The position numbers and the translations under genes are program-made. The notes beneath the pieces were generated by a model. It was not told the origin of the DNA and ran no database searches. It was given only the letters and a program-made list of their open reading frames with translations. From contig JADMIG010000025.1 in the NCBI GenBank assembly GCA_015478725.1, forward strand, positions 1 through 33,442: DNA of 33,442 nucleotides, read 5' to 3'. This document shows positions 8,405 to 16,807 of this stretch, in pieces (within the stretch, counting starts at the first letter, position 1; every line of letters begins with the position of its first letter). This stretch comes from Chloroflexota bacterium (lineage in GTDB: Bacteria; Chloroflexota; Limnocylindria; Limnocylindrales; CSP1-4).

Positions 8405-9357
8405 GTGCCGGCAAGCCTCGCAACGATCGGCGCCACGGCCTCGATGTCCGCGCCCAGGTTCCAGTAGTTGAACCCGTAGCGCTCGCGGCGCTCCTGGAGC
8501 GCCGCGACGCAGGCGGCCACGCTGCCGGCGAGCACGGCCGGCGAGCCGGCGAGCAGCTCGGGGTCGGCCCCCAGCAGCTCGGCGAAGCTAGAGGTGCTTG
8601 CTCCGGCCTCGGCGGGCGAGTCCGAGACCCGGACGAGATAGGCCGAGAACTGGAGCTCGAGCGCATCGTCCGGCCGGCCGGCCGCGCGGGCGGCCTCGCG
8701 CACCCAGCGAACCTTCGCGCCAATGCGCTCCGCGCCGAGGTCCGCCGCGGCGGCGGCCGAGAGCGAACCCTCGGGCAGTCTGGCGTGAACGCCCACGATG
8801 TCCGCGTTCGCCGCCGCGAAGGCCAGGATTCGTGGCCCGCCACCGCCGATCATGAATGGCGGGTGCGGTTGCTGGACGGGCTTCGGCAGGCCGTCCAGGC
8901 CGGCGATCCGGTAGTGTCGGCCCTGGAACGAGACGGGGTCCGGGCCGAACAGGCCGCGGATGACCTCCACGGACTCGGCCAATCGCTCGATCCGGGTGGC
9001 CGGCGGATCCAGGCGGATGCCCGCGGCGACGTAGTCGTCCTCCAGCCAGCCGGCTCCGATCCCAAGCTCGACACGGCCGCCGCTCAGCACGTCCAGCGTC
9101 GCGATCGCCTTATGGAGGAGAACGGGGTGACGGAAGTCGTTCGAGAGGACGAGCGAGAGCACCCGAAGCGTGGTGGTTGCGTCGACCGCCGCGGTCATGA
9201 CCGTCAGTGGCTCCATCGTCCAGCCGTGGGTCAGGTGCTCCGAGACGCACACGGTGCTGAAGCCGAGGTCCTCGATCCGGCGCAGGGCACCGCGCCAGCG
9301 TTCGATCGGCTGTGTCAGTCGGGGCATCGGCGCGATGAATCGGAACGGCCTGGTCAC
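8401..9357 (-). CDS. LLM-class F420-dependent oxidoreductase
   Basis: A 318-residue luciferase-like monooxygenase family protein. It begins FRFIAPMPRLTQPIERWRG, then STVCVSEHLTHGW, the core TTLRVLSLVLSNDFRHPVLL, and GRVELGIGAGWLEDDYVAAG, the signature of coenzyme F420-dependent LLM proteins. QQPHPPFMIGGGGPRIL is also typical. The family uses F420H2 (sometimes FMN) for hydride transfer to varied small molecules. GTG at 9357 starts 10 bases after the upstream gene ends, so it is probably the last gene of a three-gene run. F420 rather than FMN is inferred from similarity to the F420 branch. A role in making the surface glycan, or a chance neighbourhood, are both possible. Confidence 0.85.
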   Translation of the reverse strand: MTRPFRFIAPMPRLTQPIERWRGALRRIEDLGFSTVCVSEHLTHGWTMEPLTVMTAAVDATTTLRVLSLVLSNDFRHPVLLHKAIATLDVLSGGRVELGIGAGWLEDDYVAAGIRLDPPATRIERLAESVEVIRGLFGPDPVSFQGRHYRIAGLDGLPKPVQQPHPPFMIGGGGPRILAFAAANADIVGVHARLPEGSLSAAAAADLGAERIGAKVRWVREAARAAGRPDDALELQFSAYLVRVSDSPAEAGASTSSFAELLGADPELLAGSPAVLAGSVAACVAALQERRERYGFNYWNLGADIEAVAPIVARLAGT

Positions 9358-9367
9358 GGCGCCTCGG

Positions 9368-10621
9368 TCAGCTGAACAGCCGGAGTTCCGGAAGGGCCAC
9401 GACGAACCGGCCGCCCCAGGTGCGTGCCACGGCCAGCTGTTCGACGATCTCTTCGCGGAGCGTCCACGGCAGGATGAGGATGAGGTCCGGGCGGGCGACC
9501 TCGATGGCCGTCGGATCCCGGATCGGAATTCGGCAGCCAGGCAGCAATCGGCCCTGCTTGTCCGGCGAACGGTCGACCGTGAACGGCAGGAGCGCAGACG
9601 TGATCCCGGCGGCGTTGCAGAGCGTCGCTGCGCGGCTCGGGGCGCCGTACCCGGCGACCTTCAGGCCGTCGGCGCGCGCGGTCTCGAGAAACGACCGGAT
9701 GCGATCGCAGGCTGCCGCCGCGGCCGGGCCCAGATCATCGAACCCATCCAGCCGGTCCAGACCTCCGGTGTGCTCAGCCTCGACGATCGCCTCGAGTCGA
9801 GCGGTGCCTTCGGGGGTCGCCCGGGCGGAGGCATCCTCCGAACCCACGGCGAGGACCCGCAGCGAGCCACCGTGGGCCGCCATCGGGCGGGCGTCGATCG
9901 CCCGCAGTCCGTGGCGATCGAGCAACGGCCGCAGCGCGGTCAGCGAGAGATAGGTGCGATGGGCGTGACAGACAGCGTCGAACTGGCGCTCCACCACGAG
10001 GCCGAGCAGGTGGTGGAACTCGATCGCGACCGTGCCGCCCGGCTTGAGCAGGAGGCCGATCCCGCTCGTGGCATCGGCCAGGTCGTCGACGTGCGCGAGC
10101 GCGTGGTTGACGAGAACCAGGTCGGCCGGGCCCGCGGCTGCCCGGAGCGCGGCCGCGCTGCTCGCGCCGAAGGGGCCGGGGCTCGTCCGGATCTCCGCTG
10201 CGCGACACGCCTCGGCCATGGCCGGATCGGCCTCCACCGCCCAGACCCGGAGGCCGGCAGCCCGGAAGGGCGCGAGGAGGTGGCCGGATCCGGCGGCAAC
10301 GTCGACCACCAGGCTCGACGCATCCAGTTTCAGCTCGTCGAGCAGCTCGGCGGCCCAACCGCCGACGTGGTCCAGTGTCGACGAGGAGAAGGCCGCCCCA
10401 TGCCCGTGGGCCGGGTCTGGCGGTTGCTCCGTCTCCGCCAGCTGTACCAGCCAGCAGTGCGGGCACACGCCAAGAGCAAGCCGGTGAGTCGGTTCCGCCC
10501 CCGGCGGCGCGTCGGGATCGACGAGCGCATCGGCAAACGGCTGGGAGCCGAGGTCAAGGATCGGTCCCAGCAGGGCCGAGCCGCAGGACCGACAAGGCCC
10601 GAGCGATTCGGGTTCGGGCAT
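9368..10621 (-). CDS. Sugar C-methyltransferase-like protein with altered active-site motif
   Basis: About 417 residues with the three-part layout of NDP-sugar C-methyltransferases. First is a zinc-binding N-terminus (C10-x2-C13 and C53-x2-C56, numbered from ATG 10621). Next is an S-adenosylmethionine domain with VVDVAAGSGHLLAPF at 105-119. Last is a C-terminal domain with GYGAPSRAATLCNAAGI and TVDRSPDKQGRLLPG. The family methylates a carbon of an NDP-keto-hexose to give branched deoxysugars. The family motif YHEH, intact in the paralogue at 20630, reads CHAH here (218-221), so the Tyr and Glu are lost and only the second His remains where the catalytic base is expected. Start is uncertain between ATG 10621 and GTG 10636. 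It may have a shifted or lost activity. Confidence 0.85.
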   Translation of the reverse strand: MPEPESLGPCRSCGSALLGPILDLGSQPFADALVDPDAPPGAEPTHRLALGVCPHCWLVQLAETEQPPDPAHGHGAAFSSSTLDHVGGWAAELLDELKLDASSLVVDVAAGSGHLLAPFRAAGLRVWAVEADPAMAEACRAAEIRTSPGPFGASSAAALRAAAGPADLVLVNHALAHVDDLADATSGIGLLLKPGGTVAIEFHHLLGLVVERQFDAVCHAHRTYLSLTALRPLLDRHGLRAIDARPMAAHGGSLRVLAVGSEDASARATPEGTARLEAIVEAEHTGGLDRLDGFDDLGPAAAAACDRIRSFLETARADGLKVAGYGAPSRAATLCNAAGITSALLPFTVDRSPDKQGRLLPGCRIPIRDPTAIEVARPDLILILPWTLREEIVEQLAVARTWGGRFVVALPELRLFS

Positions 10622-10705
10622 CGAACGGGGTCTCACTTCGGCCGGAGCGTCGATGGGTGGCCTGAGGATACCAGTCGGCCGGGGGCGGGACGCTTGGCTC
10701 GGTCG

Positions 10706-12025
10706 TCAGCCGTCGCGCTCGAGCGCGCGCTCGGCCGCCCGTTCTCCGCTCACGAACGCCTCGTCCGTCCAGAGGTGGTTCCACTCGCCATAGCGCCCGC
10801 AGTACAGGACGCCTATCTCGTCCAGGTAGCCGTGGACCGTCGCCAGCGCAGCGGCCCGGTCATGGTCGTAGATGACGTTGCCATAGCGAGCGACCCGCGC
10901 CTCAGAGAAGAGGATCTGATCGGCGTCCCGAAGGATCCCGCAACGCCGCAGGTCGGCAATCACGCGCCGGATGAGCCCGTCGGGTGATTCGGGCAGCGGG
11001 CGGTACTTGTCGGAGAAGTAGATCTCGGCCTGGATGCTGCCCGTCCCCGGCGGCACGGTGTGGGGCGACAGGCGGTGAGGAAAGCTCAGGCGCGAGAAGA
11101 CGATGTCCTCGTCGTAGAAATAGGACACGTGGGCGTCAGTGAGGTCCGCCCGATCGATCCCCAGATTGACCATCACCACGCTCGTGAACGCCAGTCGCGC
11201 GGCCGCCTCGCGAACTTCACCTGGGACGCCGTCGATCATCGGGATCAGCTCGGGCAGTCCGATCGACGAGATGACCTGCCGGTACGGCACGGAGAGCCCT
11301 GTCGCGAAGCGGAGCACGCAGGCGACCGGATCCAGTCCGACGAGTTCGTGACCCAGGCGCACGCCGGCCCGCTCGGCCCACGACCGGACGTAGGAGACGT
11401 AGCCGCCGTGGGAGGGGTACCGGAAATGGGTGACGTAGTGAACGTCGGTCGTCGGCGTGCTCGCCAGGGCGCCCTGGAATATCTCCGCGAGGTTGGGCCG
11501 ATACATCCGCGGGCCCAGCCAGTCAGTCGTCAGGTTGGCGGCCTCGGTGGTGTGGTACTTGCGACCGTAGACGAGCGGGAAGGTCTCGGCGAACGTCCGC
11601 CCGAACGCCGCCAGGCACCATTCCTCGTAGTTGCTGACCTGCGGATCCGCGATCCGCTGGGCCTCCACGAAGTCCACCAGAAGCCGGACGATCAGGTCGG
11701 TCGGAAGGCCGTGGAGGTTGACCTGGGCCGGATGGGTGAACCAGTAGCCCTGCCAGTAGTTGTTCAGGCGAATGGGCACGCTCTCGAACCGGCCGTCGAC
11801 GGCGTCGGCCAGGATGCCCTGAACACGTTCGTCCTTCGTGAACGACACATGCGGACCGTCGTCGAAGACCCAGCCATCGGGTTGGACGTGACTGGCCGTG
11901 TGGCCTCCGATGTACGGGTTTTTGTCGAAGCAGACGTACGGGCGGCCGGCGGTCTCGAGTCGATGGCCGGCACCAAAGCCCGCAAACCCGCTACCCAACA
12001 CGGCGATCGTCCGGTGATCCGTCAT
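10706..12025 (-). CDS. FAD-dependent amine-oxidase/UDP-galactopyranose mutase-like oxidoreductase
   Basis: A 439-residue flavoprotein. The N-terminal dinucleotide motif IAVLGSGFAGFGAGHRLE (about 8-25) is followed by an acidic strand end and PYIGGHTASH, the usual second FAD contact in the NAD(P)-binding-8/protoporphyrinogen-oxidase-like group that includes UDP-galactopyranose mutase. The middle has YWQGYWFTHPAQVNL, and NYEEWCLAAFGRTFAETF resembles the mutase/amine-oxidase helical domain. The C-terminus GVLYCGRYGEWNHLWTDEAF is the FAD-pyrophosphate segment. Proteins of this type are frequent in surface-polysaccharide loci, where they isomerise or oxidise nucleotide sugars. The exact reaction is not readable. 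It begins a minus-strand run with the methyltransferase 84 bases downstream. Confidence 0.82.
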   Translation of the reverse strand: MTDHRTIAVLGSGFAGFGAGHRLETAGRPYVCFDKNPYIGGHTASHVQPDGWVFDDGPHVSFTKDERVQGILADAVDGRFESVPIRLNNYWQGYWFTHPAQVNLHGLPTDLIVRLLVDFVEAQRIADPQVSNYEEWCLAAFGRTFAETFPLVYGRKYHTTEAANLTTDWLGPRMYRPNLAEIFQGALASTPTTDVHYVTHFRYPSHGGYVSYVRSWAERAGVRLGHELVGLDPVACVLRFATGLSVPYRQVISSIGLPELIPMIDGVPGEVREAAARLAFTSVVMVNLGIDRADLTDAHVSYFYDEDIVFSRLSFPHRLSPHTVPPGTGSIQAEIYFSDKYRPLPESPDGLIRRVIADLRRCGILRDADQILFSEARVARYGNVIYDHDRAAALATVHGYLDEIGVLYCGRYGEWNHLWTDEAFVSGERAAERALERDG

Positions 12026-12208
12026 CGAGTCATTTTCATACCTCGATCATCTGGGTTGTGCGGCGGCCGGTCCTGGGCCGGACCGGCCTGTGTCGGAACA
12101 GGGTAGTCGGGGACGCGTAGGGCGTCGTCGCAGGGTCTTGCGGGGTGCCACCGGCGGGTTCGTGGCCCGGCGGCAGGACTCCGAGATGCAAATTCGCCGC
12201 GCGGAGGA

Positions 12209-12214
12209 TATCAT
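12209..12214 (+). promoter_or_regulatory. Possible -10 element for the GT2 gene
   Basis: TATCAT lies 58 bases before the GTG at 12273 in an intergenic stretch otherwise rich in G and C. It resembles TATAAT, but no -35 match stands out at the expected spacing. Confidence 0.25.
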
Positions 12215-12272
12215 CGCCCCTCGCCGGCGTCACCGGCATTGGCGGTCGCGGTCGCGTCACGAGGGGGCAGGC

Positions 12273-13415
12273 GTGGAGGCGGACGGAACGAGGAACGGGC
12301 CGGCTCGCGTTCCGTCGTGGTTCCGCCTTCCGGCCACTGTGGACGTCGTTCACCTTCGGGCCCGGTTGTACAGGCTACCCGGCCATTGGCTCGGTGCGCT
12401 GATGCGTCCAACGTTCGACCGCCTCCGCGCTCAAGACGCCGGGCCCGAGATGGGCCCGAGATGGGGGCGATCGACGCCGCCGCCGCGAGTCTCGATCGGC
12501 CTCGTCGTCTACAACGGGGAGCGTTATCTCAGCTCGGCCATCGACTCCCTGCTCGACCAGACCTACCGTGACTTCGAGCTCATCATCTCGGACAACGGGT
12601 CGACTGATGGAACCGAGCGGATCGCCAGCGCAGCCGTCGACCGCGACGACCGCGTCCGCTATGTGCGCCACGCCGAGAACCACGGCCTGGCCTGGAACCT
12701 GAACTACGTCGTCCGGCAGGCCAGCGGCGAGTTCTTCATGTGGGCCGGCCATGACGACATCCACGGACCCGAGTTCATCGAGCGATGCGTGGCCGTCCTG
12801 AGCGCGGATTCCGGGGTGGTCTATGCCTACGGCGATACGCTACTGATCGATGGCGAGGGCACGGTCTTCGGTCGCGAGATCAACCGCTTCGAGCTGGCCG
12901 AGCGATCGCCGAACCGGCGGTTCTGGGAGCAGCTGGTGGTCCGGGGAGGCCAGAACTTCTACGGGATCATCCGGTCGTCCGTCCTCCGCTCGATCGCGCC
13001 GCACGGATCGATCCCGTGGGCCGAGCGGGTCATGTTCGCGGAGCTGAGCCTGCATGGTCGGTTTGCGCTCGTCCCAAGGGCGACATTCTTCTGGCGCCGC
13101 CATCCCGCTCAACTCACTGCGATCTGGGGGAGCCGACGTGCGTTCACCGACGCCCTGGATCCCGGGCGCCCAGCCTGGCGACGATTGACGCCGGTGCTCA
13201 TGACCGAATATGTGGGCGGCTACGTGGCCGCGATCTGGCGAGCGCCGTTGGGAGCCGGGGAGCAGCTCCGTTGCTGCGCCCGGTTGGCTCGCTGGCTGCT
13301 CAGCCACCTTCCCGGCCTGGGTGTGGAGGACCCCCGCGCAGCGGGTGTGGAGATCGGGCCTCTGCGGCCCGAGGATCAGGGCACTACACGGGACGGATCT
13401 TCCGACGGTGACTGA
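12273..13415 (+). CDS. Family 2 glycosyltransferase
   Basis: A 380-residue protein. After a basic stretch of about 70 residues, the GT-A domain starts at RVSIGLVVYNGERYLSSAID. It continues with DLLDQTYRDFELIISDNGS-like residues (positions about 100-120), RYVRHAENHGLAWNLNYVV and the metal/nucleotide site FFMWAGHDDIHGPEFI. The last third carries a helical membrane-proximal region. I chose GTG at 12273 because GAGGGGG at 12261-12267 is a good ribosome binding site five bases upstream. The open frame reaches back to 12090, but that part is Arg-rich and has no such site. It transfers a sugar of unknown identity. A hairpin follows its stop codon directly. Confidence 0.88.
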   Translation: MEADGTRNGPARVPSWFRLPATVDVVHLRARLYRLPGHWLGALMRPTFDRLRAQDAGPEMGPRWGRSTPPPRVSIGLVVYNGERYLSSAIDSLLDQTYRDFELIISDNGSTDGTERIASAAVDRDDRVRYVRHAENHGLAWNLNYVVRQASGEFFMWAGHDDIHGPEFIERCVAVLSADSGVVYAYGDTLLIDGEGTVFGREINRFELAERSPNRRFWEQLVVRGGQNFYGIIRSSVLRSIAPHGSIPWAERVMFAELSLHGRFALVPRATFFWRRHPAQLTAIWGSRRAFTDALDPGRPAWRRLTPVLMTEYVGGYVAAIWRAPLGAGEQLRCCARLARWLLSHLPGLGVEDPRAAGVEIGPLRPEDQGTTRDGSSDGD

Positions 13416-13441
13416 TCGGCCGGCGACGGACTGGCCGATCA
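13413..13441 (+). terminator. Hairpin at the GT2 stop codon
   Basis: TGATCGGCC (13413-13421) pairs with GGCCGATCA (13433-13441) around an 11-base loop. The stem includes the TGA stop codon. There is no T-tract, so it could be a weak terminator or an mRNA-stabilising end. Confidence 0.45.
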
Positions 13442-13661
13442 CACCCGGGTGCACGAGCGGCCCACCGCGCGTCTCGCCGAGCCGTTCAACTCCTTGGATG
13501 CGGTCGGTCGGCTCCGCGGCGTCGCCAGGAGCGGCCCCCGCGTTCCACCGGACGCACCTGGACGGTCCCGTCAAGCCGGCGCCGCTCGGGGAGGTACAGT
13601 TCCGACCGGCGGCTACCGGAGGTGCTTGTGGGCCGTCGCGCGCCGTGATGATGAGGTGACA

Positions 13662-13688
13662 ATGAATACGCGAGGGTTCGCCCGGTGA
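13662..13688 (+). other. Possible 8-residue leader peptide coupled to the next gene
   Basis: ATG at 13662 opens a short frame, MNTRGFAR, ending in TGA at 13686-13688. GAGGTGA at 13653-13659 is a good ribosome binding site just upstream. The stop overlaps the GTG start (13685) of the cytidylyltransferase-like gene in GTGA, the same junction used between real genes in this window. The downstream start also has its own GAGGG at 13672-13676. The peptide could serve only to deliver ribosomes. It could also be chance. Confidence 0.35.
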
Positions 13689-14512
13689 AGGTCGTGCTCT
13701 TCTGCGGCGGGTCCGGGATCCGTCTCCCCGACGGCGGGGAGACGCTCCCCAAGCCGATGGTGAGGATCGGCGATCGCCCCCTTCTCTGGCACGTGATGCG
13801 CTACTACGCCCACTGGGGCATGCGCGACTTCATCCTCTGCCTGGGCGCCCAGGGGGGCCTCATCAAGGACTACTTCCTGTCCTACGACGAGACGCTCACG
13901 AACGACTTCACGCTCTCCTCCGGGGGCCGGCGGATCGATCTCCATGGCACCGACATCCAGGACTGGCGGATCGCCTTCGCGGACACGGGCCGGCGAGCGG
14001 AGGTCGGGGCGCGCCTGCTGGCCGTTCGCGATCATCTGGACGGGGAGTCCGTGTTCTGCGCGAACTACGGCGACATCGTGACGGACGCGCCGCTCCCCGA
14101 GCTGGTCGCGGATTTCCTGGCTCGAGACAAGGTCGCGGCGCTCCTGTCCGTGCGTCCCAACTCCTCGTTCCACGTCGTGGAGGCCGAGAGTGGCGGCATC
14201 GTGACCGCGATCCGGGACGTCGCCCACGCCGATCTCTGGGCCAATGGTGGCTACTATCTCTTCCGCGACTCGATCTTCGACTACATCCACGGCTCCGAGG
14301 ACCTCGTCGCGGGCCCGTTCCATCGCCTCATCGCCGAGGACCAGCTCATCGCCTATCGCCACGACGGGTTCCTGACGTCCCTCGACACGCTCAAGGATCT
14401 GCAGAACCTGGAGCGTCTCCACGAGAACGGACGACCTCCGTGGGCCGTCTGGCTCGAGGACACGCTTGGCGGATCGGTCGTTGCCGGGGCCCCGGATCAG
14501 GCGCCTCGGTGA
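13685..14512 (+). CDS. Sugar-1-phosphate cytidylyltransferase-like nucleotidyltransferase (RfbF family)
   Basis: A 275-residue protein of the glucose-1-phosphate cytidylyltransferase group. The N-terminus MKVVLFCGGSGIRLPDGG followed by LPKPMVRIGDRPLLWHVMRYY is the nucleotide-binding loop and the KPM motif. CANYGDIVTDAPL provides the metal-binding Asp. GGYYLFRDSIFDYI and HDGFLTSLDTLKD are C-terminal family markers. The family normally makes CDP-glucose, the entry point to CDP-3,6-dideoxyhexoses. Here the usual GGxGTR loop reads GGSGIR, and no clear CDP-glucose 4,6-dehydratase is present, so the nucleotide and sugar are uncertain. GTG at 13685 fits the conserved N-terminus. A paralogue lies at 21910-22695. 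The next gene, an NAD-dependent SDR, is convergent and only eight bases away. Confidence 0.88.
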   Translation: MKVVLFCGGSGIRLPDGGETLPKPMVRIGDRPLLWHVMRYYAHWGMRDFILCLGAQGGLIKDYFLSYDETLTNDFTLSSGGRRIDLHGTDIQDWRIAFADTGRRAEVGARLLAVRDHLDGESVFCANYGDIVTDAPLPELVADFLARDKVAALLSVRPNSSFHVVEAESGGIVTAIRDVAHADLWANGGYYLFRDSIFDYIHGSEDLVAGPFHRLIAEDQLIAYRHDGFLTSLDTLKDLQNLERLHENGRPPWAVWLEDTLGGSVVAGAPDQAPR

Positions 14513-14520
14513 GCGCTCGC

Positions 14521-15546
14521 TCAGGCGAATCGTAGATCGGGCGTCAGCACCCTACGCTCGAGCAGCTGCCGGATGTGGGCGATCCGGGCGTAGCGCGGGC
14601 CCTCGAAATCGGCGACGGTCGCGCCGTTGAGGCGACAACCGTCGAGGATCTCGCCTGCGCCGCGTCGAGCGTCCCACTCGACGCTGAAATCGAGCACCCG
14701 TCGGATCTTGTCGCAGTCGACGCGGTAGTTGCGGGTGTCCGGCGACGCGCCTGGGGCGAATTCCACGGCGCACCCGGGGATCACCTCGGCGGCGATGCGG
14801 GCAAGATCGCGGATCTGGTAGTTCTCCCCAGTGGCGCCGACGTTGAACGCCTGACCGTGGATCAGCTCGCGCGGCGCGTCGAGGACGGTGAGGAACGCCC
14901 GGCAGATGTCACGGACATGGACCATCGGCCGCCACGGCGTCCCGTCGCTCTTGAGACGCACCCGACCGGTCGCATGGCCCCACGCGACGAGGTTGTTGAG
15001 GACGATGTCGAACCGGAAGCGCGGCGACATCCCGTAGGCCGTCGCGTTGCGGAGGAAGACGGGCGTGAATGCATCGCTCGCCAGGCGCCCGACGTCCCGT
15101 TCGACGAGCACCTTCGACATCCCATACGGTGTGACCGGTCGCAGGTCCGCCGTCTCATTGAGGAGCGTCCCGTCGGAAGCCCCGTAGTTGCTGCACGAGG
15201 ACGAGAACACGAAGCGGGCCACGCCGGCCTCGCGGGCGAGTTCCGCGAACCGGACGGAGGCGAGATGATTGATCTGGTCGGTGAGCGTGGGGCTCAGGTC
15301 GCCGAGCGGGTCGTTCGAGAGTGCCGCCAGGTGGAGGACTGCGTCGAAGCCGGCGAGGTCGTCGAGCTCGACGTCCCGAAGGTCACGCTCCAGCCGGGGC
15401 ACGTCAGCGATCTGGTCGGGATCGCCGAACGTGCAGTCCCGGTACAGGTCGGTGTCCAGGCCGACGACCGCGTGCCCGGCGTCGAGCAACATCGGCGTGA
15501 GGACGGTCCCGATGTATCCGAGATGGCCCGTGACGAGAACGCGCAC
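14521..15546 (-). CDS. NAD-dependent nucleotide-sugar epimerase/dehydratase (extended SDR)
   Basis: A 341-residue extended short-chain dehydrogenase. The Rossmann motif is GHLGYIG at 7-13, followed by LDTDLYRDCTFGD. The active site has FSSSCSNYG near 114-122 and Y141-x3-K145 (YGMSK). RPMVHVRDICRAFLTVLDA and FNVGATGENYQIRDLA are typical of NDP-sugar epimerases and dehydratases. It could epimerise or dehydrate the sugar nucleotide made by the neighbouring cytidylyltransferase-like enzyme, although the genes are convergent and not co-transcribed. GTG at 15546 is supported by GGAGG five bases upstream. TATCAT on this strand at 15603-15598 is a possible -10 element. Substrate not determinable. Confidence 0.9.
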   Translation of the reverse strand: MRVLVTGHLGYIGTVLTPMLLDAGHAVVGLDTDLYRDCTFGDPDQIADVPRLERDLRDVELDDLAGFDAVLHLAALSNDPLGDLSPTLTDQINHLASVRFAELAREAGVARFVFSSSCSNYGASDGTLLNETADLRPVTPYGMSKVLVERDVGRLASDAFTPVFLRNATAYGMSPRFRFDIVLNNLVAWGHATGRVRLKSDGTPWRPMVHVRDICRAFLTVLDAPRELIHGQAFNVGATGENYQIRDLARIAAEVIPGCAVEFAPGASPDTRNYRVDCDKIRRVLDFSVEWDARRGAGEILDGCRLNGATVADFEGPRYARIAHIRQLLERRVLTPDLRFA

Positions 15547-15597
15547 TCAGCCTCCGGTCGCTGTGTTCGGCGGCCGGCCCGGCTGCCGGATGGCGGC

Positions 15598-15603
15598 ATG
15601 ATA
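15598..15603 (-). promoter_or_regulatory. Possible -10 element for the SDR gene
   Basis: TATCAT on the minus strand, 51 bases before the GTG at 15546, where a GGAGG binding site precedes the start. No good -35 hexamer was found at 16-18 bases. Confidence 0.28.
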
Positions 15604-15730
15604 GCGTCTCCTCCACCGGGCGACGACTGCCGAACCGGTCGTCCCCGGTGCATGCGGATGACCGATACTCCGCACGTGGCGGCCACCATGATGGTCGCCG
15701 AACCGCCCTGTGGAACGGTCGTCGACCCAG

Positions 15731-16807
15731 ATGCGCATCGCCCGCTATCACCCTCGTGCCGCGATCGGCGATGGCGGCCTGACGTTCGCCGTCCGCCGCT
15801 GGTCGGTCGCGCTTGCGGATCTCGGCGTCACGACGCTGGTCGTCCACGCCGGCGGCCCGGCCCCGGACGACACGGACCGGATCGCCTGGCGAGCGGTTCG
15901 CCATGTCCCGACGCCGTTCGGGCCCGTCCCGGTTGGCCTTCGAGACGCATTCCAAGGGGTCGACCTCGTCGTCCTGCATTCGGGCTGGACCCTGGCGAAC
16001 CACGTCGCGGCGCACTCGGCGCGTGCGGCGGGGATCCCATACCTGCTGGAGCCGCGAGGTGCGTACGATCCACACATCGTCGCCCGGCACCGGCGGCGCA
16101 AGGCTGTCTGGTGGTCGGTCGTCGAGCGCCGGATCGTGGAGGGAGCCCTCGGGATCCACGTCTTCTTCGAGGAGGAGCGAGTCCACCTCGCCGCGCTCGG
16201 ACACCGTGGCCCCGTCGTCGTTGCCCCGAATGGCATCGACGCACCGCCGGCGGCCACGTGGCAGGGAGGCGCCGGCGGGTCGATCCTGTGGTTCGGCCGG
16301 CTCGATCTCGATCACAAGGGACTCGACCTGATCGTTCGCGGCGTCGCCTCCCTGCGCCGGAACAACCGTCCGCACGTCCGCCTCCATGGCGCGGGCGGCG
16401 CCCGCCGGCGGGCGGAGCTCGAGGCGCTGGTCCGGCAGCTGGACGTCGCCGATCAGGTCGAGATCCTCGGACCCGTCTACGGCGAGGACAAGGAACGGGC
16501 GGTCGCGTCGTGCGCGGCGTTCGTGTACCCGTCGAGGTGGGAGGCATTCGGCTTCGCGCCGGTCGAGGCCGTCGTCCGTGGGGCCCCCCTGCTCGCGACG
16601 CCATACCCGCTCGCCCGACACCTTGCCGACCGGCACGGCGCGCTCGTCGTGGACGCCACGCCGGCGGGGCTCGCCGAGGGACTCGAGCGGATCATGGCGA
16701 CCGGGTCGTCCGCCCTGGGCGAGGTCGGCCGGACGGTCGCCGTCGAGGATTTCCGGTGGTCCGACGTCGCCACCCGGTGGCTCCGCCAGGTCGAGGCGCT
16801 CGTGTGA
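15731..16807 (+). CDS. Family 4 glycosyltransferase
   Basis: A 358-residue GT-B enzyme. MRIARYHPRAAIGDGGLTFA opens the acceptor domain, then HSGWTLANHVAAHSARAAG and LEPRGAYDPHI. The donor domain has LWFGRLDLDHKGLDLIVRG and YPSRWEAFGFAPVEAVVRGA with the nucleotide-sugar Glu pair. These motifs match the GT4 at 1877-3004 one for one, so the two genes are paralogues placed about 13 kb apart on opposite strands. I prefer ATG 15731 over GTG 15710 because family members begin at this strand. Its TGA overlaps the GTG of the kinase fusion gene (GTGA), suggesting coupled translation. Sugar unknown. Confidence 0.9.
   Translation: MRIARYHPRAAIGDGGLTFAVRRWSVALADLGVTTLVVHAGGPAPDDTDRIAWRAVRHVPTPFGPVPVGLRDAFQGVDLVVLHSGWTLANHVAAHSARAAGIPYLLEPRGAYDPHIVARHRRRKAVWWSVVERRIVEGALGIHVFFEEERVHLAALGHRGPVVVAPNGIDAPPAATWQGGAGGSILWFGRLDLDHKGLDLIVRGVASLRRNNRPHVRLHGAGGARRRAELEALVRQLDVADQVEILGPVYGEDKERAVASCAAFVYPSRWEAFGFAPVEAVVRGAPLLATPYPLARHLADRHGALVVDATPAGLAEGLERIMATGSSALGEVGRTVAVEDFRWSDVATRWLRQVEALV

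Noticed and set aside
12026-12045. Five-codon frame ATGAAAATGACTCGATGA before the FAD oxidoreductase on the minus strand
   Set aside because: Its GAGGT directly abuts the ATG, which leaves no proper spacing, so it is probably chance.
12090-12272. Upstream extension of the GT2 at 12273
   Set aside because: The extension is Arg-rich and not family-like, while GTG 12273 has a good ribosome binding site.
15404-16636. 410-codon minus-strand open frame
   Set aside because: It lies opposite the GT4 at 15731 and contains no family motif.
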